A stretch of 64,000 nucleotides of DNA from Dryocosmus kuriphilus (GCA_038277395.1 CM076192.1:12312596-12376595); one strand, 5' to 3'; positions 30,811-42,868 are shown, numbered from the stretch's first letter. Notes: generated by a model not told the origin, from the sequence alone. Made by a program: numbers and translations.

Positions 30811-32133
30811 ACATTCTCATCTCAATGAGAAGGTATTAGATTTATGCAAAATTTGACTTTCGCGGATTTCATGAAATCTCCACGTTTTAAGACCTCCTGA
30901 ATCCGAAAAAATGGTTTTTACGACCGTGTCTGTCTGGCTGTTGGCGTTGTCGTCGTTGTTGTCGTCGTTGTCGTTGTCGTCGTTGTCGTCGTTGTTGTCG
31001 TTGTCGTTGTCGTCGTTGTCGTCGTTGTTGTCGTTGTCGTTGTCGTCTGTTCCCACGATAACTTTCGAAGGACTAATCGGATTGGATTGCGCTTTGGAAC
31101 ACTACTTTAAGGTCCAAAAAGAAAGGACGAGTTCGTTAACCAGCGGTTTTTGACCAACGGTTATGGTTTTATCCATCAAGAACGGTTTACACAAAATCAA
31201 GAAATTCATTTTCCGACTAAACTATGAGAGATACAAAAAAAACGTAAGAGAATAAAATTGTTCATCTCAAAAAAATCTACAAATTTTGTCTTAACCGTTT
31301 TTCGATAAAATGAACGGTTTTTGTTTTAATCAAGAAAACGCTCTTAAAATTAAAAAACTGTGGTTTCCTGCCAAAATATTCAAGATACAAAAAAATGGTA
31401 AAGAACAAAGTTGTTCAATTTAAAAAGATCTACAAATTTTGTTTCAACAATTTTTTGATAAAATGCACTTTTTCTGTTTTAATCGATAAAACGTTATTAA
31501 AAATTAAAGTTTTCAAATTTCCCGCCAAACTATGGAAGACACGGAAAAATAATAATAAACAAAGTTGTTCGCCTCAAAAAGATCTAAAAATTTGCTCTCT
31601 ATCATTTTTTTGAGCAGACGCGTATTTTTTGAGTTATTCGTGAAATATGTTATGAAATATAAAGAAAACCACTTTTCAGCAAAACTGTGCAAGATATGAG
31701 AAAATATTAACAAGTAGAATTGTTCACCTTGGAAAGAGCTACAAAAGTTATTTATAAGACTCATCGTTTTACTTTTAAGAATCGAAATCCTCTATTGCGA
31801 AATTTGGAATATCACTAAAAAACTTTACCAATCTATAATGTGTTTAAAAAAAAATGTAATTATCGAGCGCGAAGCGCGAGTGTCATGATGAGAATGTATG
31901 CCTTAAGGGCGATAGAGCCTTAAGTAAAATAATTTCTTTTGTAATTTTTAATTTAAAGGTTTCTGCGATCCACACAAACACCGAGCGCGTAGCGCGAGGT
32001 GAATAATCTATCGAGCGCGAAGCGCGAGTCAAATGTCGAGCCGAAGCGCGAGTGCCAACAGAGGCGCGCTCATACTTCGCGCGAAGCGCGGCGCGCACAG
32101 CGCGCGATGAGAATGTGCCCGCGCAGCGGGCAG
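30811..32133 (-). mobile_element. ACATTCTCATC-family repeat, copy B
   Basis: Reverse complement of copy A over nearly its whole length: ACATTCTCATCTCAATGAG at 30811, the gtcgtt microsatellite at 30945-31050, gatgagaatgtatgccttaagggc near 31887-31910, the gcgaagcgcgag blocks, and the terminal hairpin TGCCCGC/GCGGGCA at 32116-32132. ORFs over the microsatellite are artefacts. Confidence 0.7.
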
Positions 32134-34271
32134 ATTTTTTTATCTTAAAATTAGATAGAAATGCTGCAAACAAATGACAATTACGGTGACTACGCTATGT
32201 GCATTTACAATATTACAACCTCATTTACATTCCTTAATGTATTTTGTCAAGTTTCTGCAGCGTTTATATCTAATTTTAGGATAATAAAAGCTTGGCGTTC
32301 TCTTGTAAAGTTGTATACCATTTGCCTTGATTCTCTGGAAATTAATTGAAAGTATACAATTTTATGTAGAATTGGCCGGGGAATTCGAATCTCGAGACTT
32401 CAGTCGCTTTCAATAAGGTCCTAACGCGTTTTTCATATTAAAAAATTTTTTATTAAAAAAAAAATTCCTAATTGAATTTCTCAAAATGAAATTGAGGAAA
32501 AAGGCCGATGGAACGGAGCACGAAATATGAGCAAAATAATGGGCGCGTCAATTATTGATTGTTAATAAGAAGTAGAAAAGTACAAAAAGGTACAAAGTTC
32601 GTCCAAATAGAAGAAAACAGTTCTACTTTTCTGTAATTTCTGTTGGAATTTGTTGTACTCTAGTAAATAAAGTTCAAAATGCCGACTGATTCTAAAAAGT
32701 ATCAACAAATTTCTTTTGAATTTGTTCATTTTGTTTCTTAATTTTCCAAGAAAAGAGTTTGTTTAGTGAGAAAACTTAATGACCAGAAATTTTTATTTCA
32801 TAGACATGTACAACTTTGATCTAAAAACTTTTTTTTTTAAACCAACAATTTAGAAGCAAATCAGCTCGGGCGAATTTTTTACTTTTATGTACTTTTTTAC
32901 TTCTTTTTGACACTTACTCATCTTAAACAAATGTTTTTCTTTTTAAATTAAGAAAAATAAATTGAAAAAGAAGTCTCTCAAGTATGTCAAAAGAATATCC
33001 AAAAAGAAAATCAAATCAGGCAATTTTGAGAAATTCGACTTGGGATTTTTTTTAAATGAAATTTTGCGAAATGCATATTGTCCGGACAATTTCATATTAT
33101 ACAAATGTTTTATTCGAATTAATTTTAAGAAAACCAAGCCAAACGGTATAACTAATTATTATGAAAACCTTCCACTTTTTCTTTACAAAAATATTTTTAA
33201 AAATCGAAACAAAACTTAAAATGCGGTAATTCTTCGAAAAAAATTTCTTAAAGCAAAATATCTAAGATGTAGCTTTCTGTTTATTTTATTTTTTTGTAAA
33301 TAGTTGTATATTGATTTTGATTTTAAGCCATAATTCCAAGTCGCTGACTGCTACATATATACATATTTCCATTTTACTTTTTATTTCTAATATTTTTACA
33401 CAATACTCCCAGTTTTGGGAACTTTTAAAATTTATATTATCGATTTAAGTACTTAGACAAATATTTACAATGTTATATATTTTTTGGTTCAAGTCAAATA
33501 TAACATTTTCGTTCGGGAATGCTTCCTTTTCAGTTGAAAATTGAACTGTTTTGTTCAAAATTTATTTTTAAGTTAGACATGAAACTAATCCCTTGAAGAT
33601 AAAATTTATTGTTGAAAATATTACTGTTTTTAAATTAAAAGGTCATTTTCTTGTTAATAATTTAACTTTTTTAAAAGTCAAAATTCAAATATTTTGTTTG
33701 AATTTTTAAGTGTCACATTTTTTTGTTGAAAAGTTGGAGATTCAACTATTATGCAATTATTATAATAATACTTATAATTAAAAGTTCATCTAACTGATTA
33801 AAACTTCTATATTTAGTACTATATAAACCTTATGAAATTGCACTCTTTTAAAAAATTGTGTTTTCTTGTTGGTTACTTTTCTATAAATATAAGTTACTTT
33901 TTGGTTACTTTTCTTCTGAAAATATGGTTACTATTTTTATCTTTTTTTTTAAGTCTTGAGCAGTTCCGAACCCTGCATTTAAACGAGTTTATTTTTTTTT
34001 CTAAACTAACATTGTAAATATTTGTCTAAGTACTTAAATCGGTAATATAAATTTTAAAAGCTCCCAAAACTGGGAGTATTGTGTAAAAATATTAGAAATA
34101 TAAAGTAAAATGGAAATATGTAAATATGTAGCAGTCAGCGACTTGGAACTATAGCTCAAAATTAAAATTAATATACAACTATTTCAATAATATATACTAT
34201 TAATGTACAGTTTATTCCATACTGTCTCTTGAAAATCTATTTACTGATCTTTTAAACATCTGAACCTTCAG
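32134..34271. other. non-coding region, probably intron
   Basis: AT-rich, with no convincing exon. It contains the 33298-34184 foldback and a tRNA-like scrap near 32370 (gattcgaattcccc on the minus strand) too weak to call. Confidence 0.5.
33298..34184. mobile_element. foldback element with long terminal inverted repeats
   Basis: Arms of about 175 bp (33298-33475 and 34010-34184) are near-identical in inverted orientation, for example ccaagtcgctgactgctaca with its complement, and actcccagttttggga with tcccaaaactgggagt. The centre is AT-rich and non-coding. It lies in the presumed first large intron of the BEN gene. Confidence 0.85.
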
Positions 34272-37200
34272 AAACCAAGGCAGATTTAGTGAGACCAAAG
34301 GGGAAATCTAAACGAATTCGACATGCTCCGCTGAAGTACCTACAGTCTGATAACGAGACCTGCAATAGCGAAAATGAATCTCCATTTTCTCCTGCTAGGA
34401 TAAATAATGTATCGGTGAGTTAATTTGTACATACATGAAAATCAGCTTATTTATTATCAGATATTTTCTTATCTGTGCTCTATAAATAAACAATTTCAAA
34501 TTGAAGTGTTTGAAATTAAATAATTTCTAACTGCGTGAACCTGTTTTCAAATCTATAATTTTTACGAACTGCAAGGCTTTTAACAGTTGGAAAATTTTAA
34601 GTCGAAAATGCTTCAAATTTATTAATTTGAAATGAAATTACTGAAAAATAAATAATATTATATTTCAAATATATAGTTTAAATTCAGCGGATTTTTGGGT
34701 TTATAAAGCTAAATTCACATTAAGATAAGATCCCTCTTCCTTAAAACAAAACGAATTTCTTTTTAAAAAATTTCTGTGCAATAATATATTTCTTTTACAG
34801 GCTACACCTGAAGAAATTCGGGGAAAAAAGGTGGCACAAATGGAAAGCATTTTAAAGAAGAAAGCGATGCTCAGAAAAGAAGCTTTTATTACCGTGGAGA
34901 GAATGGAAGTTCCAACCCCGCACGATAACACCACACCCCCGGACTCAACACCAGACAACAGCAACATCAACACAATACCGAATTCTTCTTCAAGAGTTGA
35001 CTCGAGCTGGGAGTTAGAATCATTAAAAAAAGAAAACCTTTTCCTTCAAGAGCAGTTAAAAGCAGCATTAAGGATGCTGAATGAAGCGATTTCTCGGTTG
35101 AAATCTGTACCCGTAAAAGTAACCAATGAAGGTAAATTTATTTATTCTTTCTTAAACTTCTAACTTATAAATAAATATAAAGTTTATAAATAAGTCGAAA
35201 CATGTTGGCGATAAATATTCAATAAATATAGAAAAAAAAACCAAAGAGGCTGCTATATTTTCTGATTTGTTAAAACAATGTTCTGAATTTAAAAATGTGT
35301 GAAATTTAAATTTCAAATTTAAAAAAAAAGTTTACATTTTCAGAACCGAGGAACCTACCTACGCCCGACAACAACAATAATCGAGACACACATGCGCCAT
35401 TGAACGGACAGGTACGTTAAATTATTCTTTTTTATATTATATTTTTATCTTGTTTATACTACACAAGTCTTTTTACAATAGCCAAAACATTACCGTTCGA
35501 AAGTACTGAAGTCTTGAAATTTTCTGTTTTTAGGTTGCTTTGGACAATGGGGTGACTGTGTGTCAAAAGAACCTTAGGATAATCCGTGCAATGAGCAAAA
35601 CACCTTCAATTTTTGTAGCGGATTTGGCGGAACTTGTCTTCGATAAAGAAACGCTGCTAAAAAACACAGTATATGGAAAAAATAAAAATAAAGGAACATT
35701 GTGCCATCTAAAGGTGGAAGCAATACGCAGTAAGTAAATCTTTTTTTCAATAAAATATTATAATTTTTATTTGAAACTTCTAAGGCTCAGTAATAGCTAG
35801 TGGCCTCAATATAGATCACGCAATATTTCTACCTTATCGACTTTATATACACTACCGACGGGAATTATGTACACACCTGTTTTTTAGCTATTGTTAAAGT
35901 GCCTTAATTGTTATATTATAAACATAATCATTTTTTCCTCAAAATAGCACGAAAGGTAATAAAATTCTGCGTGTAACAAGTATAAATTAGAATGTAAATT
36001 TTATAAAACAATATTTTTTAAAAACTGCAAATTTTGATGTTTCCAAAAAATTTGAATAACTTTCAAAATAACTAACATTTTTTAAAGTTCTTGTGCTCAT
36101 TTTAAATGCAAGTTTACAAAGTACTACTTCTAAGTAGTAGGGATATTTTTAGAATAGCTTTTCCCTAAATTTTGCCCTAGGGTCAACCTTAAAAGACAAA
36201 AGTCGAGAAATTTCAAATAATGATTTTACTCCAAAAATTAAATAGAAAATTCAAAGCAATAATATTTTTTTAATTATTACTAAAATTGGTACAAATATGA
36301 TATATAATGATTTTAAAAGCATTTTGTTAGTATTCACATACTTTCGAAATTTTTGGACTTTTTTTGGCACCAAGTTTGACCCAAGGGCAGAATTTACGAA
36401 AAAAAAGTCTAAAAATATCCTAACATTTTGGAAGAATATTATTGAGATATACGTTCCAAATAAGCCGAAGAACTTAAAAATTTTAATTATTTCGAGAGTT
36501 ATTCCAATTTTCCAGAAACATGAAAATCTTACGTTTTTGTGTGCATTATCTTTTATAAAATTTACATTTTGCCACTTACTTGGGCTAATAACGCAGAAGT
36601 TTATTTCCTTTTGTGATATTTTTAAGCAACATTTTTTATATTAATAATATAACAATTAAGGCACATTAACAACAGCTCAAAAAACAGGCGTGTAGACAAT
36701 TTCTGTCGGTAGTTTAAATAAATTAGTACATTTACGCTTTCCTCATTCAAGAGAATCATATCAAAATTTGGATAGTCTTACCTTTGATCGCTGCGAGCTG
36801 TTGACAACTTTATCACTATTAGTTTTTTATAAATCAATATATATTTTCCTTCACGGATTTATATGTATGGTCGATAAAGTAGAGATATTACGATGCCTCA
36901 TTCCTACCTTATCCACATTTTTAATGTAGGCGCAAAAGTTAGAGGTAAAGTAGGGATCGGGTAATTATTACCTCACCTGAGCATGTAATAGTTGCGAGGA
37001 TACTTTTGCGATATTAGCAATTTAGTTTCCGCATGTTTGTGTCCACAATTATAAATATTTTTTTGCCAAAATTGTAAGAAATAGCCTTTATTTTAGTTCA
37101 AATAATTAAGAATATTGTGAGGTCGGTAAAACAAAAATCAATATTTTTAAATTATTATTAAAGGTCATGTGACACACTAAAATACCTATATTACCAACCT

Positions 37201-40200
37201 CAATTTTTTGTATTTATCAATTTTTTTTACCCTAAAAATTGAGGTCGGTAATATAGGAATTTTATTGTGTCACATCTCCTTAAATAATTTTGAAAAATTA
37301 ATTTTTGTTTTACCGACCTCACATTAACTAAAAATGATTGCAGAACCACATGGCATAAAATATTGATTGTTAAATTTTTTCCAGATGATCGAGTATCAAA
37401 GGTGGATGATCCACGACATCAGGGACTAGGAGAGAAACGAGACTCCTATAGCTCGATCGCTCCCGGTTAGAGAGCTCACAGAGTAGGTCAGTTTGCTTTC
37501 CTCTCGGCCGGCTCTGAGTGGGGTACTATTTAAAGGGTGCAATAAAGTACGCGAACAGATGGGTACCCAAAATACGCAGTTCAACTCTCCTCATGAACGG
37601 AGTTCAGTAAATTTTTGTACCTGGGTCTCACTTCACGAGTTGAAAAAAAAGTTTGCTTAGGCTTATGGCTCGTAGGCTGAGGTGAAAGAAAATGAAAATT
37701 TTTGAACGCCTCAGCTCTTTTGCAGGGTCTCTTGCCCGCTCGTCAGTAAGGCTCCTCTCGCGAGTAGAAACTCCTACGAAAAATAAGTTTGGCTCGTTCA
37801 AGGAGTCGAGCGTGGAACGAAAACGTGAAGAGTCTCTTGTGGCGAGCGAGAGCAATAGGTTCTGGAGGGTCCAAGAGACCTCTCATTGAAAAGAATTTCA
37901 CTTTCAGTCAATACTATTTTTTCGCTACTGGGAAAAAGAATAATTAAGTACCTTTAAAAAGGTGCAAATATTTTGATTACAGTATACAACTAATTTTTGT
38001 AACAATTAAATTTTTAACTTTTAATTAGTTTATTACCCACAAAATGAAGGTGGCAAAGCCACTTTACTTGCGTTTATATACATAATAAATATTTTTTTAT
38101 ATCTAAATATTACTAAATATTATTATTACTAAATATTAATATTTAAGAATATTACCGATAAATAAATTCTCGGAGAATTTGTGAGAATGTTTGAGAATGT
38201 CAGGTTTTTGAATGAAATGCTTCTCTTTTCAACGATTGCAACAATTTCTGAAAGATTAATTGTTATACTGTGCACAAATTTTACTGCTCTTTTTAAAGGT
38301 TATAGGTTTTTAAACTTTCAGATAACAGAGTTTATTAAATTTTTGTACTCAGACAATTATAATATAATGTTGTAAAAAAACTGCAGAATTAGCAATGTGC
38401 CGTTGAAAGTTTCAACCGAAGACTTTCAAATTCAAAGTTATCAAACACGTCATTTTTTATACTACGAAAATTGTCATAAAACTTGTAAAAGCATTTAGAA
38501 GTTCAAAGTTTACAGTACACTTGGTACATACTACATATGGAGCACTTACAAAAACAAGAAGAAAATTAGGAATAGGTATTGAGATAAATGTATAAAAAAT
38601 ATTTCAATTATAGTGTCTAACACGTTTTTAAAACATTTTGAAATAATTGAAAATATTAAAAAATATATTCAAATGCATTGTACTTTATTTACGACAAGAA
38701 AGAAGGATTCTCATTGATTAAATGAAATACACGCGTATATACATATTTTATTTGAAGTAACTTTTATTTTTACGTCAATTAGCGTCAATTAGCGTTTATA
38801 ATTATATTTTAGCCATAAATCTAATTTTATGTCTCAGCTACAATAAAATTCGATAGAGCTTCATTAAACATAGATAAATATTAATTGTATACGAGCTATA
38901 AGCTTACTGATCAGATCGGTAAACCGCAATAATGTGGACAATTCTTGATAAAATTGGAATTTTTTTTTTATCATGTACGGGAGTTTTTCCGCTTCCGTTG
39001 ATGTAGGTGAACATTTCATAAACATTGTAATTGTTTATAATAATTTAATCCGAATAAAGTACCGTATTTTCTGAGATTATGCTGTTAAAATTTTTCGTAT
39101 AAATTGGAATATGAAAAAATCGTAAAAACAGATTCGTGAAGCAGTGTTAGGAGAAGTTTTTCGTCAAGCAATATTTTGTTTGGTCGAAAATGAAAAAAAC
39201 AATACGACGAGTTGAAGTCAAAAGTGCTCGCCGCTCGAACCGATTTCCGCTGTTTTATTTGAAAAGAACGCAGATCAATAATACAGAAACATTCGAGCGG
39301 CGAGCACTTTTGACTTCAACTCGTTTTTTTTTTTATTTTCGATCAAACAAAATATTGCTTGACGAAAAACTTCTCCCGACACTGCTTCATATATCTGTTT
39401 TTACGATTTTTTCATATTCCAATTTATACGAAAAATTTTAACAGCATAAGCTCAGAAAATACGGTACTTTATTCGGATTCATTTATTATAAACAATTACA
39501 ATGTTTATGAAATGTTCACCCACATCAACGGAAGCGGAAAAACTCCCGTACATGATAAAAAAAAAATTCCAATTTTATCAAGAATTGTCCACATTATTGC
39601 GAGTTGATTCTAAAAAAACACGATTTTTCAATAAAAAAACTGCGAAAAAAAAACATTTTATTTTTTTAAAACAAAACAGGCGATGCAATGAAAAAACTGT
39701 TTTTGAGAAAAAGGTGCAGTTTTTAATTCTCTATATTGTCAAATTTTTGTAAAAAAGAATTTTCGAAAAAAAAATGTCTATCCCCTTTTTCTTGGCTTGG
39801 ACAATATTTCTACCCGTTTCAAGCGCAACACCGGTTATTGCATCCCGGCCGTCAATTTCCCTTATTACAATCATTGGTATCTTTATGCCCCCGATTACTA
39901 GTGTAAATTTACATAGGATTTTTTACAGTGTGGAGTTCTGAGTCCGCAGAACGTTTGTTTCATTATAATAGAAATGTATAAATCTCAAGCATAGTCTACC
40001 AATAAATCGTGATCGTGTTTCTGATGCGGCTGAGAGAAATAACGTTAGTACTGATTATATTTTGCTATTAGAAGAATAATAAATTTCATAAAATATGATA
40101 AATTCAATATAAATAAATAAGTAGAATAAATTCTATTCATCCCAAACGACCGGCTGGGAACTTTCCCAACAGCGTGTGATTTTACACTGTCTTCATATTT

Positions 40201-41797
40201 TTACAGTATTTACGTAAATTTCCCCTAGTAATCATTGGTATCTTTATGTCCCTGATTCCTAGTGTAATCTTACATAGGATTTTTTACAGTTTAGTAATAA
40301 TGTAGTAACAATAGGAGCTGTCTTTATTATAATAAAATGAACTGGAAAATCGAAAACTCACATAGAGTCACTGAGGCTACATTCGTGTAATTAGTAAACC
40401 TTTCTAGAATATTGTTCCGAATTGAGTCGCGATGTTGTTCGTTTTTGAGCAAGTTTTCACTTCAATTGTTGATTGATTGGACGTAAAAGAGATTGTTTGA
40501 TTCAGATTGACTCTGAGTCATCTTTAACCTATTTATTCATTGTTATGGGTTTTGCAAATTTAAATGGTGATACTTTGGTCGAAAAAGTAAAAGAATATAG
40601 AATTCTTTTTTAATTTTGTGAGGTTTTTAAACATTTGCATATTTTGCTTGCTTCCCTTGAAATCAATCACCTTTATAGCATTTTGTATAATGTAAGTTTC
40701 TTCAGACTTTTATTTGTCAAATATCCCTAAAAAGTTATTTTTAAATATATCCGGTAAATACGTATTATATTTTATAATAAAAAGTTGAAAAATTGGCGAT
40801 CTTCTGCAATGAAAAATTGAAAACATGGAGATATTTAAACTCACAAGAAAGGTGTTAAAAAATTAAAAATCATGCTAAAAACTCCAAATATTTATAACAT
40901 TTGTACCCCAGAGATATACTGTAGCAGTTATATCGTATGTCGTATGCTGCATGCATTTATGCGGCGCCACCGAGTGGATACACATTTTGTGGTGAAGCCC
41001 AGTGAGGCCTCAGAGCTCACCTTGAGGCCTCATCGCGAGGCCTCTTCGTTCCTATGACTCTCGAGAGTCGCTCTTACTGAGAGTTTCTAACTTTAACTCG
41101 AAGAGCGCATCGCTCACCCCAAGAGCGAACCTTTTCCCGCTCGGTCAGATAGGCTCTTCATGGGAGCTCGAGAGCGATTTCCGAAACAGAAAGTCTCTTT
41201 CCTAGAGCCAAGCTTGCTGTCTCTACGGACAATACCTCAGGTATCAGGATATCCAGATGTCCTATCGCTCTCCATGAAACTCGAGTTCGGCTCGACACCT
41301 AAAATCTCTGACCTGGAGGCCTCATGACCAGACCCTTTTATTACTTACTAGTTTCTACTGCTACATCTGAGCGTGAGCGGGAGTAGAAAGGTTTTTCCAC
41401 TCGCTCTTACTTTCGCTCCTAGTCCCTGCACGACATGCGGTTCAACGACGAAACCGTCCGAAAAAATTTAAATAAGATGAACCGCTCTATTAGCCTCAAA
41501 ACTGGCTGGCTTTTGAGCGAAAAAAGGAATCGCCAAGGAATTTCACCGAAGTCCACCACCACCAGAACCGAATCAACACCACACATAAATAACACACCAC
41601 CGCTTCCAGAACCACACGAATGCACCATACTGATTTCTACACCACACTGCAGCAACTCCACACCCCTTCATACACCCCGCAGCAACATAACGCCACCACA
41701 TTCAACACCACACAACAGCAACTGTACACCACTTTACACACATGACAGGAATAATGATGCTGGTACCGTTTTCCAACCTTGGTTGGAAGAGAATTAA
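34272..41797 (+). CDS. BEN-domain protein gene, five visible exons, last one split by a hAT insertion
   Basis: Exons with consensus splice sites are 34272-34414 (donor GTGAGT), 34801-35131 (acceptor tttacag, donor GTAAAT), 35344-35411 (donor GTACGT), 35534-35729 (acceptor tttttag, donor GTAAGT) and 37385-37419 plus 41437-41797. The first four keep one reading frame across all junctions. The protein has a basic, acidic-tailed N part, a TP/N-rich low-complexity linker, a coiled coil (ELESLKKENLFLQEQLKAAL) and a BEN domain in the fourth exon. BEN domains bind DNA or chromatin proteins, usually in nuclear repressors. The last exon is in frame with its long open reading (IEYQRWMIHDMRFNDETVRK) only if one base is gained or a weaker donor is used, so the gene may be decaying. 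The 5' end lies upstream, possibly near 25.5 kb. Confidence 0.7.
34801..35131 (+). CDS. BEN gene exon: linker and coiled coil
   Basis: The acceptor is tcttttacag|GCT and the donor aag|GTAAAT. The exon encodes ATPEEIRGKKVAQMESILKK, then a low-complexity TPHDNTTPPDSTPDNSN linker, then a heptad-like helix ending RMLNEAISRLKSV. The coiled coil suggests dimerisation next to the BEN domain. It starts in phase 0 and ends in phase 1, matching its neighbours. Confidence 0.7.
35534..35729 (+). CDS. BEN gene exon: BEN domain
   Basis: It reads LDNGVTVCQKNLRII, then TPSIFVADLAELVFDKETLL, then NTVYGKNKNKGTLCHLKVEA. The order is a Gly-rich start, a basic helix, a Thr-Pro then hydrophobic helix with L.ELVF, then a G.....L....V.AI ending. 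This is the BEN-domain pattern of about 65-75 residues. Splice sites on both sides are strong. Confidence 0.75.
35811..36905. mobile_element. nested foldback elements in a BEN-gene intron
   Basis: An inner palindromic element (about 35866-36712) has ends actaccgacNg..att and cacNcctgttttttNagct, in inverted orientation on both sides, with homology continuing toward the centre. Outside it, atcacgcaatatttctacctt near 35816-35840 is mirrored near 36862-36898, so the inner element sits inside an older foldback. A 115-codon ORF in the middle shows no motif. Confidence 0.65.
37090..37335. mobile_element. short foldback near the intron 3' end
   Basis: Arms 37116-37215 and 37225-37323 mirror each other (TGTGAGGTCGGTAAAACAAA with its complement; acctcaattttt with aaaaattgaggt), extending to tttagtt/aactaaa outside. 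It ends only about 50 bases before the acceptor of the last BEN exon. Confidence 0.8.
37385..41797 (+). CDS. BEN gene last exon interrupted by the hAT element
   Basis: The acceptor is attttttccag|ATG at 37385. Coding sequence runs to 37419 and resumes at 41437 after removing the insert and one copy of the 8-bp duplication. The joined reading is open for about 130 codons to TAA at 41795. Visible parts are MIEYQRWMIHD before, and RFNDETVRKNLNKMNRSISL, TGWLLSEKRNRQGISPKS and a TP/HSN-rich tail after. The tail composition matches the TP/N-rich linker in the 34801 exon, which supports both belonging to one gene. The phase does not match the canonical donor at 35730. Confidence 0.6.
38925..39601. 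repeat. near-perfect long palindrome
   Basis: Arms 38925-39239 and 39292-39601 (about 310 bp) are almost identical in inverted orientation with a 52-bp spacer. They start cgcaataatgtggacaattc and end at the spacer with ctcgccgctcgaa. If transcribed, it would give a very long hairpin. It lies within the hAT insertion. Confidence 0.9.
39870..40290. repeat. direct repeat pair inside the hAT element
   Basis: AATCATTGGTATCTTTATG with about 40 following bases (tagtgtaaNNttacataggattttttacag) occurs at about 39870-39930 and again at about 40230-40290. Confidence 0.75.
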
Positions 41798-42042
41798 TGT
41801 TTTCTTCAACATATGCTTGAAAAACCCATATCTATAGTAAATCTTAGGGGAGCTAGGTAAAAATTATTGTCATTTCATAATATGGATCTATTTATAATAT
41901 AATATAATATACCACAAGTACCCAAAATCCAAAAATGACATCTATTTTTACCTATCTCTTACGGTTTACGAGATATTTGTTGTTTAAAATAATAAGAATT
42001 TTAGCAGCTGAATGTTACTAAAAACGGCCATCGATATGTTGC

Positions 42043-42116
42043 GTCAATGTTGCCTCAATATTTCCATCAATATTTCCGATGTTGCAGGAAATATTGGTGC
42101 AATATTGAGGCAATAT
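42043..42116. repeat. hairpin of CAATATT units
   Basis: Gttgcctcaatatttccatc pairs with the downstream ggaaatattggtgcaatattgaggcaa over most positions, with gatgttgca as loop. Confidence 0.7.
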
Positions 42117-42347
42117 TGAATGCTAATAGGGTACTTACTGCCTTTAGCGGAGAATCTTGTAGTCACTCAACTTCGTGCGCCGTGTTTCTCGATCGCTTTA
42201 CATATACTCAAAAATACGTGGTTTTCAAACATATGTTGAAGAAAATATCATATGCAACGTGGAATGAAGGCATTTTTTGTCCCGCGCAATGTTTGCAGAA
42301 CTCATTCGGTCTTCTCAGCTCATTACAATACTCAGATTTTTTCTCCG

Positions 42348-42625
42348 TGTAGTATTAAAATTTAAGTTCAGTTGGTATACAACCAAAAATACGATTAAAT
42401 TTGGACCAATTTTTTCAAAAAAGGATTTTAGGAAATTATTCAAATAAAAAAAAAAAAAAAAAAAGAGGAGGAAAAAAAAGGCAACCAACCAAATCCCCTT
42501 CCTTTTTTGTTTTTTTATTTAAATGATTTTCTAAAAACCTTTTTTGAAAAAATTGGTCCAAATTCAATCGTCTTTTTTTGGTTGTACATCAGCTTAGCTT
42601 AAATTTTGATACTGGACGTAAAAAA
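42348..42625. mobile_element. foldback element with A-rich centre
   Basis: Outer arms gtagtattaaaatttaag / cttaaattttgatactgga and inner arms tttggaccaattttttcaaa / tttgaaaaaattggtccaaa mirror each other around an A18 tract with gaggagg. About 280 bp, non-coding. Confidence 0.8.
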
Positions 42626-42838
42626 AGTTTTTTTGGGTTCAGAATTTTATAAAATCTTTTTTTTTAGTATTAAAATTATAGAATATTATAGTATTCCAGT
42701 AGTATAGTTTTAAATTAGTTGTAATTAATTATAAGTATAATTACTAGTATCATATTATGTATTAAGTATTTCTCAAATACAGTCTTCGAATAGATAGGTC
42801 AATGAATGAAAAATGTCCAAATCAAATTAAGATTGAAA

Positions 42839-42868
42839 CGTTTCGGCTATTATGTTAGCCATCTTCAG
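42839..42868 (-). ncRNA. second hammerhead-like motif
   Basis: On the minus strand, CTGAAGA, one base, stem GGCTA/TAGCC around loop acataa, then GAAACG. It has the same core and spacing as the 2813-2843 motif but different stem bases that keep pairing. It lies in a Penelope-type terminal sequence to the left of the mariner-containing foldback. Confidence 0.45.

Larger units (their letters stand above)
37420..41428. mobile_element. hAT-type non-autonomous DNA transposon, 4.0 kb
   Basis: Terminal inverted repeats read CAGGGACTAGGAG, one mismatch, GAAA at 37420 and the complement ending at 41428 (17 of 18 bases match). The CAGGG start and an 8-bp target duplication CACGACAT at 37412-37419 and 41429-41436 are diagnostic of hAT. 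Sub-terminal regions (37430-37890 and 41000-41420) are rich in gagag/ctctc and gcgag motifs, as in hAT transposase-binding regions. No transposase ORF is visible. A 315-bp palindrome sits inside. Confidence 0.85.

Noticed and set aside
30817..31153. Asn-Asp repeat and Leu-Ser repeat ORFs
   Set aside because: Translation of a gacaac/gtcgtt microsatellite inside a transposable repeat, seen in several copies on both strands.
37385..37470. Short terminal BEN exon ending at TAG 37468
   Set aside because: Most of this tail lies in the hAT terminal inverted repeat. The uninterrupted exon is recovered only when the insert is excluded, although the phase problem remains.
41435..41797. Independent gene starting at ATG 41435
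   Set aside because: That ATG lies within the target duplication, and the coding sequence continues from before the hAT insert, so it is an exon fragment rather than a gene start.
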